Below, one piece after another: positions 33,396 to 40,000 of a DNA stretch of 64,000 bases (positions within the stretch are counted from its first letter, which is position 1; each line of letters opens with the position of its first letter). The stretch lies in contig CAKJZJ010000009.1 of NCBI GenBank assembly GCA_918292005.1, positions 1 to 64,000 of the forward strand, written 5' to 3'. The stretch is from Clostridiales bacterium (GTDB lineage Bacteria; Bacillota; Clostridia; Christensenellales; UBA1242). Position numbers and translations under genes: made by a program. The notes beneath the pieces were generated by a model, which had not been told where the DNA came from, did no database searches, and saw only the letters and a program-made list of their open reading frames with translations.

Positions 33396-33407
33396 AAAGG
33401 AGGTGAT
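33396..33407 (+). promoter_or_regulatory. Extended Shine-Dalgarno sequence without a gene
   Basis: AAAGGAGGTGAT is a 12-nt complement of the usual 3' end of bacterial 16S rRNA. No ATG follows at a normal distance; a GTG overlaps it and would open a 24-codon frame (33403-33477). It may recruit ribosomes or act as a regulatory site. Confidence 0.35.
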
Positions 33408-33536
33408 TAAAGCTACAAGAGTTTGGCAAACTAAATATGTGTTTTTTATTGTTAGAAAAAACGCAAAATATTATTAGTTTTAGAAAGAAATTAGTTAAAA
33501 TTGTAGCAAATTTTAACGAGCAGGATAAGAGGAGGT

Positions 33537-33620
33537 TCAAAATGCAATTTTCAAAGTAAAAAAGCTAGGAAAATAAGGCATTTCCGCTGACTCACTTTGA
33601 ACAACAATTCTTTTTTGCAT
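33537..33620 (-). CDS. Possible 27-residue peptide
   Basis: On the minus strand ATG 33620 follows GGGGAGGAG and opens a 27-codon frame (MQKRIVVQSESAEMPYFPSF...). The ribosome site is strong and correctly spaced, but the peptide is short, has no recognised family, and lies in a structured inverted repeat. It may be chance. Confidence 0.2.
   Translation of the reverse strand: MQKRIVVQSESAEMPYFPSFFTLKIAF
33542..33559 (+). CDS. Possible five-codon leader peptide (MQFSK)
   Basis: ATG CAA TTT TCA AAG TAA follows AGGAGG by 6 nt. The frame stops after five codons and lies in the 5' arm of a long inverted repeat, 180 bp upstream of the excisionase gene. Short leader peptides of this type control resistance genes by translational attenuation. 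Here the role is speculative. Confidence 0.25.
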   Translation: MQFSK

Positions 33621-33735
33621 TTTTAACTCCTCCCCTTTAAGAAAGCAAGTGTGAAACCCACTTCTTTTTTTTATTGTAAGAAAGCATAGAAAGATAGTTT
33701 AGAAAGACCAAATTTTTATTTTACGAGGTATAAAT

Positions 33736-33978
33736 ATGAACTATGAAAATTTAATAAAATGTGAAGTTGAAAGAATTTCAACTAAATACAATAAAGACTT
33801 TCTTGACTGCGAGGACTTAATAAAAATAACGGGACTTGGCAGAGATAATGTGAGAAATCTTTTGAGAAGTAAAAACTTCCCAACGACAAAGGTCGGTAAA
33901 CGACAAGTTGTGAGTGTGCTAAATTTTGTTACTTGGCAAATTATGAATAACAACATAAGCGAGGTGCAAAATGGCTAA
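33736..33978 (+). CDS. xis: Excisionase-like helix-turn-helix protein
   Basis: An 80-residue protein with a MerR/excisionase-type winged helix: LDCEDLIKITGLGRDNVRNL (about 23-42), then RSKNFPTTKVGKRQVVSVLNF. Such proteins bend attachment-site DNA and steer the integrase toward excision. The ribosome site is GAGG, 7 nt upstream. It overlaps the integrase start by 8 bp, so the two are made together. It could also act as a repressor of the element. Confidence 0.85.
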   Translation: MNYENLIKCEVERISTKYNKDFLDCEDLIKITGLGRDNVRNLLRSKNFPTTKVGKRQVVSVLNFVTWQIMNNNISEVQNG

Positions 33979-35365
33979 GAAAAAAATTTTGAGTAAAACA
34001 AGACGCGCAAATAATGAAGGTTCAATCTTTTTAAGAAAAGACGGAAGATGGGCTGGATATGTTAGTATTGGATTTAAACACAATGGGCAACCAATAAGAA
34101 AATTTGCCTATGGGAAATCACAAACAGAGGTTGCTAAAAAATTAAGTGAAATAAGTGGACGAGTAAAAAGTAATTCTTATGAACTTGTTGAAACTCATAA
34201 TCTTCGTGAACTTATGTTTGATTGGTTAATGACTTTTAAAAAGAGCGCTGTAACACCACGAACATTTGAAGGAATTATTCGTAACTTTAAATTACATATT
34301 GCGCCTGTGATTGGAAATATGAAAGTTTATGAAGTCGATACTTATGCTATTCAACGAGTTGTAAATAAAATGCTTGAAACAAATCATGCAAATATTACAA
34401 TAAAGAAAAATAAACATTTGTTAAGTCAATTTTTTGAATACGCTATTGACAATAAATGGGTGCAAGTTAACCCTACATTAAAAATTAAAATTTCAAGTAA
34501 GGATAAGAAAATTTATGATGGAGAAGAAAATTATAAAGCAATACTGCCAGAAGTTAGAGAAAGATTTTTAACAGCATTAAATAATGACGAAGCAAACTTT
34601 ATAAAGCCACTTTGTATTACAATGATATTTGCTGGACTACGAATTGGTGAAGCCATTGCACTAACTTGGAATTGCATTGATTTTGAACATAAAAAGATAA
34701 AAGTATTAAGAGCAATAACCCAAGTTCCAAGATTTGATGCCGAAGGTAATGTAATAAGCCGAAAAACTGTGCTTAGCGACACGAAAACTGCTTGCAGTGT
34801 AAGAACTATTCCAATTACAGATATTGTTGTTAAAACGCTCAAAGAATGGAAAGAAAAACAAACATTAAGAGAACAAACTAATCCTAATGTTACCAGAAGT
34901 CTAACTTTGCCCGGTTCTTATGTATTTGCAAACGATGATGGCACACTTCGCACATATTCAGGTTGCAGACATATTTTTGATAGATTTAAGAAAAGAAATG
35001 GCTTAAAGAATTCTGGAATTCATTTTCATTCTCTTCGCCACACATTTTCAAATATGCTTTTTGAACTTAATGAAAATCCAAAAGTAATTCAACAACTTTT
35101 AGGTCATAAAGACGTAAAAACAACAATTGGAATTTACAATAGTGTTAATAGTGATTATGTTCAGCAAGCAACAGATAAACTTAATGAAAAGATTATTGAA
35201 GATGAGTTGAAACGAGAGCAAGAAGAAAAAGAGAAAAAAGAAAAGGAAGAGCAAGAAAAACAAAAACAACTTTCAGATGACGAATTTGACCGAAAAGTTG
35301 CTGAAATGCTCCGAGAACAAGAAGAACGAAAAAGAAGACGAAGAGAACGAGATTTTGAGATGTAA
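33971..35365 (+). CDS. int: Tyrosine recombinase integrase
   Basis: A 464-residue phage-type integrase that recombines the element with the tRNA anticodon loop. The N-terminal AP2-like arm-binding domain (about 12-58: NNEGSIFLRKDGRWAGYVSI) is followed by a SAM-like core-binding domain (about 70-170). The catalytic domain has Arg in FAGLRIGEAIALTW, HSLRHTFSNM (His and Arg), LLGHKDVKTT and Tyr in IGIYNSV. The last 50 residues are an unusual, highly charged Glu/Lys/Arg coiled coil. The AP2-like domain would bind the TTTTGACACC arm sites. Confidence 0.95.
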   Translation: MAKKKILSKTRRANNEGSIFLRKDGRWAGYVSIGFKHNGQPIRKFAYGKSQTEVAKKLSEISGRVKSNSYELVETHNLRELMFDWLMTFKKSAVTPRTFEGIIRNFKLHIAPVIGNMKVYEVDTYAIQRVVNKMLETNHANITIKKNKHLLSQFFEYAIDNKWVQVNPTLKIKISSKDKKIYDGEENYKAILPEVRERFLTALNNDEANFIKPLCITMIFAGLRIGEAIALTWNCIDFEHKKIKVLRAITQVPRFDAEGNVISRKTVLSDTKTACSVRTIPITDIVVKTLKEWKEKQTLREQTNPNVTRSLTLPGSYVFANDDGTLRTYSGCRHIFDRFKKRNGLKNSGIHFHSLRHTFSNMLFELNENPKVIQQLLGHKDVKTTIGIYNSVNSDYVQQATDKLNEKIIEDELKREQEEKEKKEKEEQEKQKQLSDDEFDRKVAEMLREQEERKRRRRERDFEM

Positions 35366-35368
35366 GTA

Positions 35369-35397
35369 TGGAAATTGTTTTAAAGATGTGATATAAT
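35369..35397 (+). promoter_or_regulatory. Leaderless-type promoter of PIN-like gene
   Basis: Extended -10 TGATATAAT (hexamer 35392-35397) with a weak -35 TGGAAA (35369-35374) at 17 bp. The hexamer ends 6 nt before ATG 35404 and no ribosome site is present, so the mRNA should begin at the start codon. Confidence 0.5.
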
Positions 35398-35403
35398 ATC
35401 AAT

Positions 35404-36549
35404 ATGAAAAAATTATACAAAAAGCCAATAATGCTTGATACTTGTGTAGCCAAATATTTATTTGGTATTCAGGGCGAACACGATGAAATTGTAAAGAATA
35501 ATATAAATGAAGAAATTTTGAAAAGATATATTAAACATCACGGCTGTGTGATGTCTGTTTTTACATTGTTTGAAATTTTAAGAAAACACGATTACAATGA
35601 AGATGTGTTTATAAGAAATCTAAAATTATATAATGTTGAAGTTTTTACCCCATATAGTCAAGATAAAGATATTTTTAGTGAAAACTATATAGAAGAAATA
35701 AAAGATAAAACAAAAGCAACACTATTTTTGGATACTATAAATAAAGAAATTATTGTTTTTGCTAGTAAAAACATATCTGAAATTTTAACTTATCCTATGG
35801 ATTTCTTATTATTTGGATTAGTAAATCTTTTCCGAGAAAAGGAAATAGATTTAAAACTTGAAATTATAAATCGTGCGATATATTCAGCTAATGAGATAAT
35901 TTCAAAGAAAATATATAATGAAATGTTAAAAGTAAACTATTTCGTAAAATCAAAGATTTCAAAAATAATAAATTGCACTTACAAGTGGATAGCAAAACAT
36001 CTTTTTGATTGGTTTAATAATGAAGCAAATAATGTCGTTATAAAGTTAGATAGTGAAGAATTTTATAACGCTTTAAATGTATTATTAGATAAACTAAACT
36101 CTATAAATTTAGAAGATGAAATAATAATGCCTGACCATTCTATTAAAGCAGATGGTAAATTTAATATGCTTTATGTTTTGTGTGAAAAGATGAAAGAAAC
36201 AAATAATTTTGTAAATTTAAATATTGATGAATTGTTTGTTCAAAAAAATTTAGAAATCATAAAAAGGATTTATCATACACAAGAAAGAAATGTTGAAAAT
36301 GTTTATCTTGAAAAAAATATTTATGATTTATACTTATCGCATATAATCAGTAAAAAAGGAAAATCAGAGCCTGAATTAAAACTAGATAGAATATTTGATA
36401 GTAATGATATTATAGATTTATTAAGTTGTAAGTTTGCTATTGATAATAAATTTAAATTCATAACAACGGATGGTAATCTAAATAATGTTATATCACAAGT
36501 GGAGCAAGATTTAAGCATAAATAAACTTTTTATTAAGAATATTTACTAA
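35404..36549 (+). CDS. PIN-like nuclease-fold protein with long insertion
   Basis: A 381-residue soluble protein. The N-terminus KKPIMLDTCVAKYLFG has the first PIN acidic residue (D12), and SVFTLFEILRKHD gives the second (Glu). The C-terminus DSNDIIDLLSCKFAIDNKFK, then FITTDGNLNNVIS, supplies two or more acidic residues of the same fold. Between them is a helical insertion of about 250 residues. PIN proteins cut RNA, and many are toxins or defence effectors. No antitoxin gene is adjacent. It lies at the right end of the element beyond the integrase, a common cargo position. It has its own promoter with no ribosome site. Confidence 0.65.
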   Translation: MKKLYKKPIMLDTCVAKYLFGIQGEHDEIVKNNINEEILKRYIKHHGCVMSVFTLFEILRKHDYNEDVFIRNLKLYNVEVFTPYSQDKDIFSENYIEEIKDKTKATLFLDTINKEIIVFASKNISEILTYPMDFLLFGLVNLFREKEIDLKLEIINRAIYSANEIISKKIYNEMLKVNYFVKSKISKIINCTYKWIAKHLFDWFNNEANNVVIKLDSEEFYNALNVLLDKLNSINLEDEIIMPDHSIKADGKFNMLYVLCEKMKETNNFVNLNIDELFVQKNLEIIKRIYHTQERNVENVYLEKNIYDLYLSHIISKKGKSEPELKLDRIFDSNDIIDLLSCKFAIDNKFKFITTDGNLNNVISQVEQDLSINKLFIKNIY

Positions 36550-36550
36550 G

Positions 36551-36580
36551 TTTTGACACCAATTGACACCATTTACACCA
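36551..36580 (+). repeat. Right arm-type sites, three 10-bp units
   Basis: TTTTGACACC, AATTGACACC and ATTTACACCA lie in tandem, in the same order and orientation as the left-end block at 29510-29539. Probable integrase arm-binding sites. Confidence 0.65.
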
Positions 36581-36604
36581 TTTTTTGATAGTTTTAGAGC
36601 GTTC

Positions 36605-36645
36605 AAGACCGAAAGTTGAGTTAATCAATTTTCGGTCTTTTTTGT
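36605..36645 (+). terminator. Terminator of PIN-like gene
   Basis: AAGACCGAAA (36605-36614) pairs with TTTCGGTCTT (36630-36639), followed by T residues. The loop contains AGTTGAGTT, a string that also occurs beside the left arm sites. Confidence 0.8.
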
Positions 36646-36651
36646 TGCAAA

Positions 36652-36684
36652 TTTTGACACCAAATGTGCAAAAAAGGGTGTCAA
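36652..36684. repeat. Additional arm-type sites, inverted pair
   Basis: TTTTGACACC (36652-36661) faces GGTGTCAA (36677-36684) in inverted orientation. They match the arm motif and lie between the PIN gene and the tRNA. Confidence 0.5.
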
Positions 36685-36733
36685 TTTTTGTTTTGTTAGA
36701 AAAATTTTCACACAAAATTTTGAAAAAGAAAAA

Positions 36734-36768
36734 TCGCTAAATCCCTTTATTTATAAGGGTTTTAGCGA
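36734..36768 (-). terminator. Terminator of the element tRNA-Thr
   Basis: TCGCTAAA and CCCTT pair with AAGGG and TTTAGCGA in one long stem. On the minus strand TTTTTCTTTTT follows. It lies 11 bp after the CCA end of the complete tRNA-Thr. Confidence 0.85.
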
Positions 36769-36779
36769 CCTTTCTAATA

Positions 36780-36855
36780 TGGAGCTGATAACCGGACTTG
36801 AACCGGTGACCTCCGCCTTACCAAGGCGGTGCACTACCGACTGTGCTATATCAGC
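36780..36855 (-). tRNA. Element-borne complete tRNA-Thr(GGT)
   Basis: A 76-nt canonical tRNA with encoded CCA. Acceptor GCTGATA/TATCAGC, D stem GCAC/GTGC, anticodon stem CCGCC/GGCGG around TTGGTAA (anticodon GGT) and T loop TTCAAGT are all intact. It lies inside the element boundaries, between the arm sites and the right core. Its sequence differs from the split host tRNA-Thr(GGT) in most stems but has the same anticodon loop. It has no promoter of its own that I can see: the host tRNA promoter at 36983-37011 reads through the 5' half-tRNA and 50 bp of spacer into it. Confidence 0.95.
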
Positions 36856-36907
36856 ATAAGCCCAAAATGGGCGAAAATAATAAGTTGTAAAATGCCTTTG
36901 TGTTTTC

Positions 36908-36914
36908 TTACCAA
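36908..36914. other. attR core (TTACCAA)
   Basis: Right copy of the 7-bp crossover core, the anticodon loop of the tRNA 5' half. The same heptamer also occurs in the anticodon loop of the element tRNA (36818-36824), so the element may recreate a target site. Confidence 0.8.
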
Positions 36915-36945
36915 TGACGTGCGCTACCGACTGCGCCATATTAGC
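36908..36945 (-). pseudogene. 5' half of a split tRNA-Thr(GGT)
   Basis: The minus strand reads acceptor GCTAATA, D arm GCGC/GCGC with AGTCGGTA loop, 5' anticodon strand CGTCA and loop TTGGTAA, then stops matching a tRNA. It is joined to the host promoter. Its partner half is at 29359-29403, and together they make a full 76-nt tRNA-Thr(GGT) with perfect acceptor and anticodon stems. Confidence 0.93.
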
Positions 36946-36982
36946 ATTATCCAAACAATCTCACATAAACGAGACTATTCGA

Positions 36983-37011
36983 ATTATATTATATACCCCA
37001 CCATTTGTCAA
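36983..37011 (-). promoter_or_regulatory. Host tRNA-Thr promoter, perfect consensus
   Basis: On the minus strand TTGACA (37011-37006) and TATAAT (36988-36983) are 17 bp apart, both perfect. The -10 ends 37 nt before the tRNA 5' half. It lies outside the element and now drives the half-tRNA and the element tRNA. Confidence 0.9.
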
Positions 37012-37033
37012 GTATTATTATTGTAAAAACCAC

Positions 37034-37075
37034 AAAAAAAGCACTAGTAGAAAATATATCTACTATGTGCTTTTT
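37034..37075 (-). terminator. Terminator of the large lipoprotein gene
   Basis: AAAAAGCAC and AGTAGA pair with TCTACT and GTGCTTTTT. On the minus strand it is followed by seven T. It lies directly after the stop codon at 37078. Confidence 0.85.
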
Positions 37076-37077
37076 CC

Positions 37078-40000
37078 CTAACTATTATAGATTATCAAAT
37101 TGTAAAAAGCACTATAAGGTACTGTCGTATCAGTTCCTTCAACTCTAATTATTAATCGATACATACCTGCAGTATTTGGAGCTTCATCTAGTTTTGTATT
37201 ACCATCAGAAGAATAATACTCTACCGTTAAATATTGTGAGCCAACGTTAACACTGATACTTAATGGCATAGCACTAACTGTAGTAGTGCAATTACCATTA
37301 CCATCTAGTGTAGCATTATTGATGGTAACAACAGGCTCAAGCTGTATACGAAGCACAAATGTGAGGGTTACTGGCATATAAGCATCACATTCTGCAATCT
37401 CTACTTTTACTAAATAATTACCCAGTGCACTAGGTGGGAAGTCTAATGGTGTTGTAGTATCTTCCATATCATAGTAAGTAATAGTAATAGCACCTATACC
37501 ATTCTGCGTAATTGTTAAATTGACTCGACTGCCATCATATGGTATACGATAACCTTCAGAAGAAGAACCGTAAAGTAGCGTATTAAAATTCATTTCATAT
37601 GTTGGCAATTCTTTTATACAAACGCTTCTAATAGAAATGAGTTCATTGCTATATGCTGTCGCTGGTATATATATCCTTACCCAACAACCCCTACCTGCTT
37701 CTAATGGTGGAGTTTCATATGGATCCTGCGAGCAGGTAGGATCATCTGGCGCATGATAAGTAATTACAGGTACTGCTCCGAAATTGTGATATGCCTCCAC
37801 AGTAATATTGATTGGGGCATTGGTAAATGGAACATCTATATTACCATTGTATATAGTATGCTCGGATGTGATCACATATGTTGGAGTTTGTTTGTAAACA
37901 TGTACATAGTATGACTTGACACAAAGGGTATATGGATCATCATATCTATCCGTACTAACCATAATACATAACATATAGGTGCCCGGATCGGTAGGAGGCT
38001 CGACAACTACCCAACCTTGACCATTTACATATTGTTTCCATACAAATGACACATTGTCTCCATTATTATATCCAGCAAATGGATTTTCGACAGGATATTC
38101 ATCATATGTCTTATTAATCTCTGAGAATGCTGTAGTGATATTAACACCTAGCGCAAGCATATCTGCTGGCAAAGTGTCGGTAGCAGCTACATTGACAACT
38201 AATTTATATCTACCTGGCACGATAGGATTGCTACTCATTAAGATATAATTATAACTATTGAGAGGATCTTCCATCCACCACTCTACATTAATATCTCCAT
38301 GATTCAGTACTGGCACTATATTATCGCCATTATTATTTATATCAAATACAATTGGTGTACCATCATATTCCTTGCTGAGACTATAATTTCGGGTCAAATC
38401 TAATTGTCTAACATATTGATAATTTTTGTTGACATATAAGAATCTGCCATAAAAATCATTATTTGTGAGCTCACACTGATTATTATTGTCTATAATGTAA
38501 TAGCCATTTTCTACCTTTCTAACCCCGTCTACGTCTATAATAACATTGTTATAGCCTGTAAGATAAATATTCAATTTCACTGAAACTGACCAATTATAAT
38601 ATCCACTACGTGTTGGAACATCATACAAAGGATAATCCACATACAGACCTTCTGGTACAGATAGTTGTGGATAATTAGGATTGATATCGCTATGATATAT
38701 TTTATCGCCACCAGTCCACTCTATATTTTGATTTTCTCCTGTGGTAAATATTTGATATGTACTAGGATAAATATTCCACTCTTTCTCGAAATAATACTCT
38801 ACGTTATCGCCATTCACCACTCTATCTGTATATGCAAAAATGTAGTTGGTATCAATATTTGCCGAATTCCATGTAACTTTGATAATAGTTTTATATCTAC
38901 CCTCTGCAATAGGTGAGTCTGTATTGATCATCTCCCATGCAGAATTATTCCATCTATAATTGGTAAGTGTAATATTCTGAGTGTCGAAATTCCCCTCAAA
39001 GAAATTACAGATATTATAATCATTATATTGCTCTGTCAAACCTGCAATATCATAAGTGATTGCTCTAGCATCATTGATATTGTAATAACTATCTAGAGAG
39101 CCATCCCCTCTCTTGATACCATAAGACACAAAGTCATTAAAGTAATAACCATAACCATGGCTAGGATCAATCTCCGTCTCTACTACATGGAAACGGAAAG
39201 TATATTCTGATACTGGCACTGGCTCTGCATCATTTGTCATGTAAATATAATTATTATTTTTTACAATTTTAGCCACAATGGTGTAGTATCCAAGACCTGC
39301 CAAACCATTTACATTCAAATTAATGGCATCTATCTTATCTGCTACATTAGTAGAATAATTGTCTGCATTGTAATATATATCATAAGCCCATTGTACATCT
39401 ACCCAACCACCATTATTAGAATCAAAAGATAACTGATTCATAATATATTTGGAAGGAGCATCAGCACTATATCCCCAGTAGGACACACCCAATGTTCCAG
39501 ATAACCCATCACTATAAGAAAACTCTGGAGACATATACTCAGGATTTGTATCGTACGAAGGACAAATGCTATATACACCTGGCATAATAATAGTTGTCTT
39601 ATTTACCGTGATAGAAGCATCTATCTCTATCGGATTGTAATTGTACTCGTCATATGTAGCCCACCACAAAAGTTTCAGATTATGTGGAATATCACTAGCC
39701 AACAAATCAACTTCCTTGGCCTCATTACTCCATTTGAAATGACCTGTAGTAAACATGCCGAAACTATCGAAATAATCACGAATATCGCTATCCCATGCTG
39801 TGTAATAGTCCTGCCAATCGGAAGCATCTGGATAGAAATTCCCTCCAACATGTAGACAATAGTCTCTATATCTAACACTTGGCAATACTACAGATGTAGG
39901 TAATGTCTCAGTTTCTTCCTGTTCTTGAGCATTTATTATAACTCTAGTAGGCAGTGCTGTATCTGCTTTATCTATATAAAACTCTAGATCGTAAACAGTG

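Larger units (their letters stand above)
33529..33632. repeat. Inverted repeat pairing ribosome site with anti-site
   Basis: GAGGAGGTTCAAAATGCA (33529-33546) faces TGCATTTTTAACTCCTC (33616-33632), nearly its complement. Inside, TTCAAAGT (33550-33557) and ACTTTGAA (33594-33601) are perfectly complementary. In RNA, the left ribosome site and ATG would be hidden in a long stem. On the other strand the right arm is itself a ribosome site. Confidence 0.5.
32778..33735. other. Non-coding 960-bp tract inside the element
   Basis: No substantial gene is found here. The tract is strongly AT-rich. It contains a five-copy repeat array (32852-33237), a perfect 12-nt match to the 16S rRNA anti-Shine-Dalgarno region (33396-33407), and a structured stretch with ribosome sites on both strands (33529-33632). 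It separates the R-M operon from the excisionase gene. Confidence 0.7.
29397..36914. mobile_element. 7.5-kb integrative element in the tRNA-Thr anticodon loop
   Basis: The element is bounded by the 7-bp direct repeat TTACCAA (29397-29403 and 36908-36914), which is the anticodon loop of the interrupted tRNA-Thr. It carries a restriction-modification operon, a repeat array, excisionase and tyrosine integrase, a PIN-like gene, and a complete tRNA-Thr(GGT). Arm-type repeats TTTTGACACC occur near both ends. There are no conjugation, replication or phage structural genes, so it is a non-conjugative island that must be moved by other means. Leu codon choice (TTA/CTT/TTG) and low CTAG content differ sharply from the flanks, supporting transfer. 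Confidence 0.92.

Noticed and set aside
29397..36914. Prophage or conjugative element
   Set aside because: There are no capsid, tail, portal, relaxase or type IV secretion genes; only integration genes and cargo.
36751..37026. Open frames around the tRNA-Thr genes
   Set aside because: They lie over the tRNA, its half copy and the promoter.
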